Source of the DNA: Rugalucina vietnamica
Taxonomy: Eukaryota > Mollusca > Bivalvia > Lucinida > Lucinidae
Direction of reading: 5' to 3'
DNA: 64,000 nt
Assembly: GCA_964017185.1 (NCBI GenBank)
Contig: OZ024870.1
Span: 35,976,139-36,040,138, forward strand
In this document: one piece after another, positions 13,301-20,829 of the stretch
Position numbering within the stretch: position 1 is the first letter of the stretch
How the letters are laid out: every line of letters begins with the position of its first letter
Notes under the pieces: generated by a model
What the model was told of the DNA's origin: nothing
The model's input: only the letters and a program-made list of their open reading frames with translations
Database searches by the model: none
Program-made: the position numbers and the translations under genes

Positions 13301-16300
13301 AGCCATCTGCTGAGCCTCCAAAGAATGTTAGGAACACCAGAAAGGATGCCCTAAAATCCCCAGAAAGCAAGGAGCCATCCCCCGATATTGATGGTACTCC
13401 TAAAACAACCAGAAGATCAGTGGTCCAGAAGGTTGCAGCTGAGAATCAGGAGCCAAAATCTCCTAGAGCCACCAGGAGGTCTAGCCAGTTAGTCTTAGAC
13501 ACGCCGGAGCCCAAGTCACCAAGCAGTTTGAGAGGTCGTCCTCAGAGATCCATAGCTGAAACACCAGAGATTAAGTCACCTAAACAGACCAGAAAACCTG
13601 CAGATAAAGCACCAATCCAGACAAGTGTCAAACCTATTCCAAAGGCAGCGGAAAAGGAAACCAAAAACACAAGAGGTCCCACAAGGACCGTTAGTGCCTC
13701 TACAACTAGGACAGAAAAAGAAAAGCCAGGATTGGAAGTTAAAGCAAAGACAAGGGGTGTTACTAGGAGCACTAGTGCTGTGGAGAGAGGCTCTAGAACA
13801 GGGAAAAGTAGCTCTGATGAAGCCAAGTCTCCAGAAGCAAAGAAGAAAAAGATAGGTAATGAACCATAAGATAACTAAATTTTCATGAATCTAAAATTGG
13901 ACAGCTATCGCCCTTAAGTTGAAATGGTGTTGCCTCGGAGATGCCCATCAACAGACTGCTCTTCATGGATCAGTCAGTCTGTTCAAAGTATAGACAGCTA
14001 GTCTGTGAATCATATGTTTGAAAACTTCAGAAAATGTGCACAATATCGGTTGTAGGAACAAAACTACAAGGCAACATTTTTTCTTTATTTGGCAAAGAAT
14101 ACATTTTGAAGTGATTGGCTACTTAAGATAATTCATTTTCCAAAAGAGAAGCATTTAAGACTTGTTCATTTGTTATGATAATCTACATTGTATATTTCCA
14201 GTGCCAGTGGAGGAAGAGGACTCAGAAGAAGAGTTGTCCCTGAAGAGGAAGGCCAAACCATCCAGGAAGAGTGCCAGTGGTGGTACATTCAGGTCACCGG
14301 CCCTCTCCACCCCTGCTGGGAGAACAAGGGGTAATAAAGATGTTGAACATTGTTGCATGAAACCTATTGTCAACAGCTTGCTGCATTAGTTCAACAAAAA
14401 TAACAATATATTTGCATGTGTAGGCAAATAAGAATAGAATGTCCCGGAATTGATACAAGTATATTTTTAAAAATCCAAACCCAGAGGTAGAAGATAGGAA
14501 AGAAAGAACAATCCAATACATCACAGAATTTTTAACAACATATATGAATAATGAAGAGTAAGATTAGCTCTTTCCCAGCAAGGTAGCCATCAACTGAAAG
14601 ATGGAGATTACGTGTAACAGAAGCAGACAGACTACAGATAACATTAAAATCAGTCAGGGCAGAACTGTCTTAAGTGTCAGTATAGAAGTTTCTGTTGGGC
14701 TTATTTCAATATAACGGGGACCCAATCCTTGCCCATAGTGTACTGTGATTTAATTACAAGAATTTATGGCCATCATAAATGGTCAGAATGCTTTGAACAA
14801 CCAAAGATTCAAAGCCATCAGCAGACCTTTGATATTATGATCAATGTAAAAATAATGTCTTGTCTTTGCTAAATCAGGTTTTCTCATGACTCATCTATTC
14901 TTCCTATGTGTTGCTCCATGTACTTATGATCTTGTAAATGAGCCGCCTCATGAGAAAACCAACACCGTGGTTTCCGAACAGGTTCGACACTTACCAGCAT
15001 GTAGAGTCACAGAAAAAGGCTAGAAGCTCGAGATTTTGGATTTAAGTAGAAGAGGGAATGTACTATATGTGTAGTGAAAACAATGGCGCTGATCAGCTTC
15101 GCAGTTACTGCGAAGCTGATCTGCGCCTTTGTTTTCGCATACAAAAAATGTTTGTTTTCTCATGACGCAGCTCAAATGTATTCCACAGGTAGTACGGCAG
15201 CAACACCATCAATCTTGCCAACTAAGTCTCCTAGCAGCAGCGTCAAGAGTTCAACGGGTAAGAATACTTCAGTACTTTAAATCTTCAAAGTTCCTTGGTA
15301 GCTTGATGCTCTTGTTCATCTTGCAAAGAGGGAGCGCGGTGGTGTAGTGGCAGAGCATCAGACTCCAAATCGAGAGGTCCTGTTATCGATCCCCACAGGC
15401 GTCACTTTGTTGTGTCCTTGAGCAAGACACATTAACCCCCTACAGTGCTGGTTAAATTCAGGAAGCTTTGGCTCCATCCCGACATGACTGAAACATTGTT
15501 GACTGGCTCAATACAAAAAATAAAAAAAATCTTGCAAAGTTTTGGAGGATGATATAATTTTGCTTTTCCACACAATTACCGTTACATCTAGATTTGTAGA
15601 TACATGTACCAGCCAGATATCAACTGTCTTGAAATAAAAATGTTTGATATTTTTTGAGCCTCTTCATGAGAAAACCAACAATTTGCATAGGCGAAAACAA
15701 AGACGCAGATCAGCTTCGCAGTAACTGCGAAGCTGATCAGCATCTTTGTTTTCGCTACTCCGATAGTACAATTCTTCTACTTTATAAATCCAAAATTTCC
15801 AGCCCATAGCCATCTTCTGTGCTTGTACAGCTCGGTTTGTGTCGGACCTGTTTGGAAACCACATTGTTGGTTTTCTCATAATGTGGCTCTTTTTTGTCCC
15901 TTTGACATACATGTCCTACAATTTGAGCCGCATCGTGAGAAAACCGGATTTTTGCCTATGCGAAAACAAAGGCGCAGATCAGCTTCGCGGTAACCGCGAA
16001 GCTGATCAGCGCCTTTGTTTTCGCCACTCGGATAGTACAATTCCTCTTCTACTTATAGCCAAAATTTCAAGCATCTAGCCTGCTTCTGTAACTGTACAGG
16101 CCGATTTATGTCGGACCTGGTCGGAAACCCCGAAGACCGGTTTTCTCGCGTCGAGGCTCATTTACATTTGCTTGTTTTCAGCTCCTTCCAGTCAGTCCAG
16201 TGTAAGATCCTCCACTAGAAGATCAACTGTTTCTACACCAAGGTCTCAGATGTCAGAGAGGTAACTTAACATAAACTGAGCCTCTACATAAGAAAACAAA

Positions 16301-19300
16301 CAATATGCATATGCGAAAACAAAGACGCAGATCAGCTGTGCACAGCTGATCAGCGTCTTTGTTTTCGCTACACGGATAGTACAATCCCTCTGCTTCTTGA
16401 ACTTAAGATATCAAGTTTCTGGCCTGCTTCTGTCACTGTAGATGCTGTTTTTTGTTGGGCCTGGTTGGACACCACCCAAATTGTTGTTTTTTTTACCCTT
16501 CGCCGACACAGAAGCTTGGTGGCCTAAGTAATTAAATAGCAGTCTCATGAGCGAGAGGTCCCGAGTTTGATACCTACGATGTGTAGAGTCTCTGAGCAAA
16601 ACATTAAATCCCCATAGAAATGAGCCGCCTCGTGGGAAAACCAACAATGTGGTGACACAAACAGAGCTGTACAATCACAGAAGCAGGCTGGAAGCTTGAA
16701 ATTTCGGATTTAGAAAGAAGAGGAAGCTGATCTGCGTCTTTGTTTTCGCATATGCATTTTTAGCTCACCTGAGCCGTCAGGCTCACAAGGTGAGCTTATA
16801 GTATACCCATGCTCCGGCGTCCGTCCGTCCGTCCGTCCGTCCGTCGTCCGTCGTCCGTCCGTCCGTCGTCCACCATTTTCAAAGATCTTCTCCTCTGAAA
16901 CCGCTTGGCCAATCAAAGCCAAATTTTACATGAAGCATCTATGGGAAGGGGGAACCAATGTGTATATAAATAATCCAGGTCACATGACCAAGATGGCCGC
17001 CATGCCCATATATGGTAAAAACCCTTCAAAAATCTTCTTCTCCGGAACCACTGGACCGATTTCAACCAAACTTTGCATGAAGCATTAATGGCTCAAGCAC
17101 TACAATGTGTATATAAATCATGACCCTATGATGACCTTGACCTATTTTACGGCAAGGTCAACATAGGTCGCGAATGCATTTGAATGGGAAAAATTGTTAA
17201 ATTGTCATTTAAAGGAAAAATCTTGCAGAAAATGAGCAGTAGGACTGAATATTAATGATTCTGAAAAAAATTGGGCACCAGGGGCTCATCCGCCCCCACC
17301 CCGGGGCAATATACATGTATATCTCCATAATATTCAAACATCTTCTCCTCTGAAACCGCTTGGCCAATCAAAGCGAAATTTTATGTGAAGCATCAATAGG
17401 AAGGGGTAACAAATATGTATATAAAAAATCCAGGTCACATGACCAAGATGGCCGCCATGCCATATATGGTAAAAACCGTTCAAAAATCTTCTTCTCCAGA
17501 ACCGGTTGACCGATTACAACGAAACTTGGCACGAAGCATCGATGGCTCAAGCACTACAATGTGTATATAAATCATGACCCTGTGATGACCTTGACCTATT
17601 TTACGGGAAGGTCAACATAGGTCACCAATGCATTTGAATGGGGAAAACTTTTAAAATGTCATTTAAAGTGAAAGTCTTGCAGGAAATGGGCAGTAGGACT
17701 GGATATTAATGATTCTGAAAAAAATTTGACCCCAGGGGCTCATGTGCCCCCACCCCGGGGCAATATACATGTATATTTCCAGAATATTCAAACGTCTTCT
17801 CCTCTGAAACCGCTTGGCCAAACAAAGCCAAATTTTAAGTGAAGCATCTATAGAATGGGGGAATCAATGTGTATATAAATAATCTAGGTCACATGACCAA
17901 GATGGCCGCCATGCCCATATATGGTAAAAACCCATCAAAAATCATCTTCTCTGAAACCAATAGACTGATTTCAAGGAAACTTGGCGTGAGGCATCAATGG
18001 CTAAAGTACTCCAATGTATATATAAATCATGACCCTGTGATGACCTTGACCAAGTTTATGGCAAGGTCAACATGGGTTGCCTGTGCATCTGAATTGGGAA
18101 AACTGTTAAAATGTCATTTGAAGGAAAAAGCCAACAGGAAATTGGCAAATGGACAGAATATTGAAGATTCTGAAAAAAGAAAATGGCCCAAGGGCTTATC
18201 TGCCCCTGCACTGGAGTTAAATACCATAATATTCAAACATGTTTATTGGTATATGCAGCTGATCTCAGGTGAGCGTTTACAGGACCATTGGTCCTCTGGT
18301 GTTGGTTTTCCCATGAGGCGGCTCAAATTGTAAAGTACCAGGAATTATTGGGTCTGCTGCTGAGATGTTAAGCCAGAAATAGAGCAACAAACGCAATATT
18401 ATTTATGTTGGAAATTATTTGACCAACGTTATGGTCAATGGAAGTTATTATTGTAGAGTTCCTGTTACATCCTGTGGAAACAAAAAAATAAATGTGTATG
18501 TAATACTGAATTGCTGATAGTAGAGCTTTAGAATGGATTCTCCTCTCAAAAACAGGGAAAAACTTTGTCATTTCAACTCTTAAACTTGTATAAGCCTGGT
18601 ATCCTTTTTGTGGGACATGGGCAAACAGTAAAGCACCAGATGTGACGCCGCAAAACGCGGCGGCCCATCTGGGGCTATACTGTTTGCTTAAAGTAATTTC
18701 ATCGAAAAATGGAATAAAATTCAAAATCACTCCTGTTTCCCCTAAAAAGGATATTGGACTTACCCAATTGATAATAATGGGCAAGGTCATTCATCCTTAA
18801 TGGGTTAATGTTCTTGTTGCAGTGATGATAGTGTGTTTTCCACCCCTGGCTCCACTGCACCTCGTACCCGGCACTCACTGCAAGCAGCCGGTGACGCCAA
18901 CAAACGATCTACGAGATCCAAACCTCCAGCAGCTCCGGCACAGGAGAAGAGAGTGAGGGATGCTGGGAAGAGAGCTACGACAAAAACACTGCCATCTAGA
19001 ACTAAGGTAATTAACGCCTGCCATTTGAAAACCCGTAATCAGTTGTTATAAACATTTGAGCCTGTGCGTGAGAAAACGTTTGTACAGGTCCGACACAAAC
19101 CGGGTTGTACAGTCACAGAAGATGGTTAGAGGCTGGAAATTTTGGATTTAGAAAGTAGAGGAATTGTACTGCATAAATGCTTATTGTATGACGTAACATG
19201 CTCTTCTAATGCACCAGTCATTTGTAACCATGCCCCCCACCCCCGGAATAGCCGTGGAAATGATCTGGGTTTTGACCAGTGTTTTCTGCCGGTTTGCTTA

Positions 19301-19940
19301 ATATATTCAAATATTTATGCTGCGAAAACAAAGGCGCTGATCAGCTTCGCAGTTACTGCGAAGCTGATCTGCGTCTTTGTTTTCGCATATGCAGATTATT
19401 GGTTTTCCCATGCGGCGGCTCATTTGTGATACAGTATACATGCCTAAAGACAAGCTTTTGATAGGAAAAATGATTAGAGACAAAATATGAGCCTTGACAC
19501 AAGAAAACCAGATTTCTAGGTTTCCGACACAAATTTGAGAAGAGAGATTGTACTGTCTGTGTGGTGAATACAAAGGCGCTGATCAGCTATGCAGCTGATC
19601 TGCATGTTTGTTTTTACATGTGAACCTTGACATATGAAGAACTCGACATACTTTCAAATGTGCATGAAAAATTCATATCGTTAGTTTCTCAAAAGATATT
19701 GAAATAGAAAATGAAAAAACAACAACAACAACAACAAAAAAAAAACAATGTTTAAGCATTTGTTAAATGGTTTATAATAAAGTGAAATAAAAAGGGTTTA
19801 AAATGAATATGACAAAGGAATGTTCCTTTAAATGCAGTAAATTCATAGGTGCTTCAAATGCCCACCAACAGCCTATATCACTCTTTTCTCAATCTTATAA
19901 TGATTTTTTATATATATATTTTCAGACCACCAGAAAATAA
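1142..19940 (+). CDS. NCAPG: NCAPG (condensin I subunit G), 3' 18 exons, 5' incomplete
   Basis: Condensin I non-SMC HEAT subunit, which acts with SMC2/SMC4, CAP-H and CAP-D2 in mitotic chromosome compaction. Coding exons: 1142-1355, 1906-2082, 2871-2978, 3366-3485, 4782-5012, 5413-5594, 5918-6092, 8883-9053, 10000-10144, 10660-10710, 11218-11457, 11954-12037, 12338-13855, 14202-14330, 15189-15257, 16182-16260, 18823-19006, 19926-19940. All junctions are AG/GT and keep frame, giving 1296 codons plus stop. Recognition rests on CAP-G/Cnd3 signatures: VRNMAMQALGLCCYLSKDLL in exon 4 and CAAEGLAKLLLSGR, LILLWYNPLSEDD and LRDCLGTFFPVYA in exon 6. Conserved sequence fades after exon 9. The remaining ~790 residues are Ser/Pro/Lys-rich, against a tail I recall as near 120 residues in vertebrates. 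The exon model is read from sequence; whether all tail exons are used together is inferred. Confidence 0.9.
1411..1639 (+). repeat. Family C MITE
   Basis: Starts TTAACTCAT, ends ATGGGTTAA, with a decayed central palindrome around GCCCCAGATATGACGCC. It lies 55 nt after the donor of exon 1. Confidence 0.8.
1906..2082 (+). CDS. NCAPG: NCAPG exon 2 in window
   Basis: CCTAG acceptor, AGG|GTAGTT donor, 59 codons, phase 0-0. It encodes a charged helical segment (LNQLREDLDEAVKVQDFEKA) likely to form a coiled coil. A decayed copy lies about 150 bp downstream. Confidence 0.85.
2149..2250 (+). pseudogene. Decayed partial copy of NCAPG exon 2
   Basis: Matches the 3' two thirds of exon 2 at high identity, including the run coding LLETTESTTEEV. 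The copy has an in-frame TAA where exon 2 reads GAG TTA GAT. Its donor has become AT (AAAGGATAGG), so it should not splice. Confidence 0.8.
2408..2628 (-). repeat. Family A MITE (reverse)
   Basis: Terminal inverted repeats TGAGCCGCGTCATGAG and CATGGCTCA. The hairpin is of the GCTGTGCAGTAACTGCACAGC subtype. Intron 2 of NCAPG. Confidence 0.85.
2871..2978 (+). CDS. NCAPG: NCAPG exon 3 in window
   Basis: TTTTTCAG acceptor, CAG|GTAGGT donor, 36 codons, phase 0-0. Begins NDPATILKCQTIISDMLRLL, a CAP-G helix pair preceding the Cnd3 region. Confidence 0.87.
3366..3485 (+). CDS. NCAPG: NCAPG exon 4 in window (Cnd3 signature)
   Basis: CTTTCAG acceptor, CAG|GTAAGA donor, 40 codons, phase 0-0. It encodes the best-conserved CAP-G stretch (VRNMAMQALGLCCYLSKD). 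This is the intact member of a tandem set of three exon copies; the other two lie at 3734-3834 and 4052-4154. Confidence 0.92.
3734..3834 (+). pseudogene. Second copy of NCAPG exon 4 (frameshifted)
   Basis: Near-identical to exon 4 over about 95 nt. It is preceded by TATACAG and followed by GTAAGA, so both splice signals look usable. Two bases are missing just before the AAC ATG GCT codons, so splicing in phase 0 reaches a TAG within the exon. Confidence 0.85.
4052..4154 (+). pseudogene. Third copy of NCAPG exon 4 (nonsense)
   Basis: Same acceptor context (TATACAG) and a GTAAAG donor. The frame is kept through RNMAMQAL but then reads GAA TAG, an in-frame stop. Further drift near the 3' end shows that it is not maintained as coding sequence. 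Confidence 0.85.
4354..4502 (+). repeat. Family C MITE, partial
   Basis: Contains the central palindrome (GCCCCAGATGTGACGCCGC and its complement) and the GAGGATTTTCATTGAAAAAT block, but lacks the right terminus. It abuts a second family C copy. Confidence 0.75.
4547..4759 (+). repeat. Family C MITE
   Basis: Nearly complete copy ending TTGGGTTAA, with a central palindrome. Its end lies 22 nt before the acceptor of NCAPG exon 5. Confidence 0.8.
4782..5012 (+). CDS. NCAPG: NCAPG exon 5 in window
   Basis: TTGTAG acceptor, GAT|GTAAGT donor, 77 codons, phase 0-0. It begins ASQIDVEGIRVTALRVLFDL, continues with a polar Ser/Asp/Asn-rich loop, and ends with a helix (LVAIICSFLDGD). A family C MITE ends 22 nt before the acceptor. 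Confidence 0.88.
5413..5594 (+). CDS. NCAPG: NCAPG exon 6 in window
   Basis: TTTAAG acceptor, GAAG|GTACGC donor, starts phase 0, ends phase 2. It encodes CAAEGLAKLLLSGR, LILLWYNPLSEDD and LRDCLGTFFPVYA, which are diagnostic of CAP-G proteins. Confidence 0.92.
5918..6092 (+). CDS. NCAPG: NCAPG exon 7 in window
   Basis: CTTCCAG acceptor, CAG|GTAGGT donor, completes the split Arg codon, ends phase 0. It encodes a helical repeat (EEAFLPTLKTLLNAP, NNVAELLVQLTNTKL) of the Cnd3 region. Confidence 0.88.
6232..6405 (+). repeat. Family A MITE, internally deleted
   Basis: Forward copy beginning GTGAGAAAACCAACAATTTG. It runs to the left half of the hairpin and then jumps straight to the right terminus (TGCGGCTCAA), losing the right hairpin arm. 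Confidence 0.75.
6662..6880 (+). repeat. Family A MITE
   Basis: Forward copy with the GACGCGAGAAAACCGG terminus and the ATGATGCTGCTCA end. The right hairpin arm is partly lost. Confidence 0.75.
7250..8763 (+). repeat. Family B element, near-complete
   Basis: Left end AGCTCACCTGAGCC folds with GGTGAGCT some 20 nt inward, followed by a (CCGT)n-like tract. Three internal units follow, each with GACCAAGATGGCCGCCATG (near 7459, 7902 and 8358). The right end reads CTCAGGTGAGCG, then AGGACCATTGGTCCTCTGG. No transposase is visible, so it is non-autonomous. Almost identical to 16762-18300. Confidence 0.85.
8883..9053 (+). CDS. NCAPG: NCAPG exon 8 in window
   Basis: TATTCAG acceptor, AGG|GTAAGT donor, 57 codons, phase 0-0. 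It encodes CNEILSNPESSTTKLWVKIL, the end of the globular CAP-G region. Confidence 0.85.
9075..9310 (+). repeat. Family A MITE
   Basis: Full-length forward copy (TGAGCCGCCTCGTGGG to GTGGCCGCTCA). It starts 21 nt after the donor junction of exon 8. Confidence 0.85.
9430..9641 (+). repeat. Family A MITE
   Basis: Forward copy with both ends, internally shortened around the hairpin. Intron 8 of NCAPG. Confidence 0.8.
10000..10144 (+). CDS. NCAPG: NCAPG exon 9 in window
   Basis: TTATAG acceptor, GGAG|GTGAGA donor, starts phase 0, ends phase 1. It encodes MCLKSLQKFQSAINEMASKF, then turns acidic (TNDDDLENIEIEP). This is the transition from the folded part to the tail. Confidence 0.85.
10158..10393 (+). 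repeat. Family A MITE
   Basis: Full-length forward copy with near-perfect termini (TGAGCCGCCTCGTGGG / CCCATGAGGCGGCTCA) and an intact GCTTCGCGGTTACCGCGAAGC hairpin. It starts 13 nt after the exon 9 junction. Confidence 0.9.
10660..10710 (+). CDS. NCAPG: NCAPG exon 10 in window
   Basis: TTTGTAG acceptor, AAAA|GTAAGT donor, 51 nt, phase 1-1. It encodes an acidic stretch followed by PKKK. Confidence 0.78.
11030..11175 (+). pseudogene. Decayed copy of NCAPG exon 11
   Basis: Matches exon 11 over its first ~140 nt (VRKLHSQNLTMTLGLDS is readable). The acceptor AG is lost (ACACGG) and a deletion after GCCGAC shifts the frame to an early TAA. Confidence 0.85.
11218..11457 (+). CDS. NCAPG: NCAPG exon 11 in window
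   Basis: TAAACAG acceptor, GAAG|GTAGGC donor, 240 nt, phase 1-1. It encodes KVRKLHSQNLTMTLGLDS followed by a Ser/Thr/Arg-rich stretch with TPSRRSRK, a basic CDK-type site. Confidence 0.85.
11648..11885 (+). repeat. Family C MITE with intact palindrome
   Basis: Flanked by TTAA at both ends (TTAACTCATTTAAGCC / ATATGGGTTAA). The centre (about 11689-11761) has arms of about 35 nt, with GATGGGACGCCGCGTTCT opposite AGAACGCGGCGTCCCATC. Confidence 0.85.
11954..12037 (+). CDS. NCAPG: NCAPG exon 12 in window
   Basis: CATCAG acceptor, ACAG|GTATGA donor, 84 nt, phase 1-1. Basic start (APRKKIS), then an almost purely acidic run DDKEEDEEEDEEETET. Confidence 0.85.
12338..13855 (+). CDS. NCAPG: NCAPG exon 13 in window: giant S/P/K-rich tail exon
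   Basis: ATTACAG acceptor, ATAG|GTAATG donor, 1518 nt, phase 1-1, 505 whole codons. It encodes a low-complexity basic tail with 21 Ser-Pro and 5 Thr-Pro dipeptides, about 15 of them fitting the full CDK form [ST]Px[KR] (KSPKR, KSPAK, KSPRR, KTPER). A loose internal repeat around LEKRK occurs near residues 95, 155 and 255, with a weaker LETRKG version near 315. The composition resembles the tails of linker histones and other mitotic phosphoproteins. If the intron after it were retained, the frame would stop at 13869. The codons are read directly; a phospho-regulated DNA- or chromatin-binding role is inference. Confidence 0.88.
14202..14330 (+). CDS. NCAPG: NCAPG exon 14 in window
   Basis: TTTCCAG acceptor, AGGG|GTAATA donor, 129 nt, phase 1-1. 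Acidic VEEEDSEEELS followed by basic KRKAKPSRK and two TP/SP-type sites (FRSPALSTPAGR). Confidence 0.83.
14939..15174 (+). repeat. Family A MITE
   Basis: Full-length forward copy with a perfect GCTTCGCAGTTACTGCGAAGC hairpin. It ends 14 nt before the acceptor junction of exon 15. Confidence 0.9.
15189..15257 (+). CDS. NCAPG: NCAPG exon 15 in window
   Basis: TTCCACAG acceptor, ACGG|GTAAGA donor, 69 nt, phase 1-1. Ser/Thr-rich (ILPTKSPSSSVKSSTG). Identified from phase and composition continuity, not from conservation. Confidence 0.75.
15329..15528 (+). mobile_element. tRNA-derived SINE with 11-bp target duplication
   Basis: Head resembles a tRNA: box A-like GGTGGTGTAGTGGCAGAGCA and box B-like GTTATCGATCCCC. 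A SINE body (GTCCTTGAGCAAGACACATT) and an A-rich tail follow. It is flanked by ATCTTGCAAAG at 15318-15328 and 15529-15539. Confidence 0.9.
15655..15889 (-). repeat. Family A MITE (reverse)
   Basis: Reverse copy with a near-perfect GCTTCGCAGTAACTGCGAAGC hairpin. Intron 15 of NCAPG, directly upstream of another reverse copy. Confidence 0.87.
15924..16160 (-). repeat. Family A MITE with best hairpin
   Basis: Reverse copy. At 15960-16024 it holds a 65-nt palindrome: arms GCGAAAACAAAGGCGC and GATCAGCTTCGCGGT, a single central A, then their exact complements, with one A-A mismatch per side. It ends 21 nt before the acceptor of exon 16. Confidence 0.92.
16182..16260 (+). CDS. NCAPG: NCAPG exon 16 in window
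   Basis: TTTTCAG acceptor, GAGAG|GTAACT donor, 79 nt, starts phase 1, ends phase 2. Ser/Thr/Arg-rich (SSVRSSTRRSTVSTPRSQ). A family A copy lies within about 21 nt on either side. Confidence 0.77.
16277..16488 (-). repeat. Family A MITE, truncated
   Basis: Reverse copy starting 16 nt after the exon 16 junction, with a shortened GCTGTGCACAGC hairpin. The right terminus is lost. Confidence 0.78.
16621..18325 (+). repeat. Family A MITE split by a family B insertion
   Basis: Left end TGAGCCGCCTCGTGGG and right end CCCATGAGGCGGCTCA belong to one family A copy. A complete family B element (16762-18300) interrupts it just after the CGCATATGCA block. Confidence 0.88.
16762..18300 (+). repeat. Family B element nested in family A
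   Basis: Complete copy, nearly identical to 7250-8763, with a longer (CCGT)n-like tract and three GGCCGCCATG units. The frame at 17869-18333 is made of repeat sequence. Confidence 0.88.
18590..18808 (+). repeat. Family C MITE
   Basis: Ends AATGGGTTAA 14 nt before the acceptor of exon 17. The central palindrome (GACGCCGC...GCGGCG) is intact in part. Confidence 0.8.
18823..19006 (+). CDS. NCAPG: NCAPG exon 17 in window
   Basis: TGTTGCAG acceptor, AAG|GTAATT donor, 184 nt, completes the split Ser codon (AG|T), ends phase 0. Encodes DDSVFSTPGSTAPRTRHSLQ and a Lys/Arg/Ala-rich run (KRVRDAGKRATTKT). Confidence 0.85.
19057..19422 (+). repeat. Family A MITE, interrupted
   Basis: Forward copy with both ends and an intact GCTTCGCAGTTACTGCGAAGC hairpin. 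About 130 bp of unrelated sequence (about 19185-19320) sits in the middle. Confidence 0.8.
19488..19634 (+). repeat. Family A MITE, shortened
   Basis: Short forward derivative from TGAGCCTTGACACAAG to a repeat of its own end (TGAACCTTGACATATG), with a minimal GATCAGCTATGCAGCTGATC core. Confidence 0.7.
19926..19940 (+). CDS. NCAPG: NCAPG terminal exon with stop
   Basis: Preceded by ATATATTTTCAG, reads ACC ACC AGA AAA TAA: the last four residues (TTRK) and the stop codon. It is too short to prove by itself; phase and the strong acceptor support it. Confidence 0.68.
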   Translation, partial: TTRK

Positions 19941-20373
19941 TGGAGAAAAATGTGTGTAATGGGTCATGATGAGGAATGCAGATATTTAGAAGAAATGAAG
20001 TCTAGAAAGACTTTTTATAAAGAATAACCAAAGTTATTTAAGCAAATTTTGAGTTAACAATTTGGTACAAGCTGCTCACTAGTTTTAATTTTGTACTAGT
20101 TGTAGTTATATTAACTATTTATGATAATACCTGTATAATTTATATAAGCCAAGAAAGAGAGAAACCGGTTTTTTGCATATACATCTACATGTACAAAGAC
20201 AAATGCACAGATCTACAGTACTATTGAGATGATCAGCGGCTTAGATGGTACCAACCCATTACATCAGAATTACAATTTTAAAGTATAGCTCAAATGTTTT
20301 ATAGATCAAAGAAACATGAAAAAAAAAAAAAAAACGCACGACTGAAAAGATAAAATTAATTTGAAAATCAAAA

Positions 20374-20490
<117 letters not shown>

Positions 20491-20829
20491 GAGTAAACGT
20501 AAAGTAGGTAGTGTACTTCCATAGGTTTCTTCAACAAATCCAAAGTTGCTTCATGACAGGTTTAATTATGAGCTCAGCCTAAACAGAATGTTTATCAAAC
20601 ATAATACAAGAACTGACATATTATTAATATATATATATTATTAAAACTTGGTTTTCTATGCATTGGGCCCCGAGGAAGGCGTTGAAACATGAGCATGAAA
20701 GGTGAGGATTTCAATCTTACTGAGCCCAGCAGATGTTAATGCATCAGAAAGAACATGTTTGATCCGTATTATTGCATCATACACCTATTTCATGTAAAAA
20801 TATAGAGATTTTCCATAAATCCATGCACC

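Noticed and set aside
13856..13869. Stop codon directly after exon 13 as the end of NCAPG
   Set aside because: A good donor at 13855 and further exons in matching phase with the same composition make splicing likelier; it remains possible for an intron-retained form.
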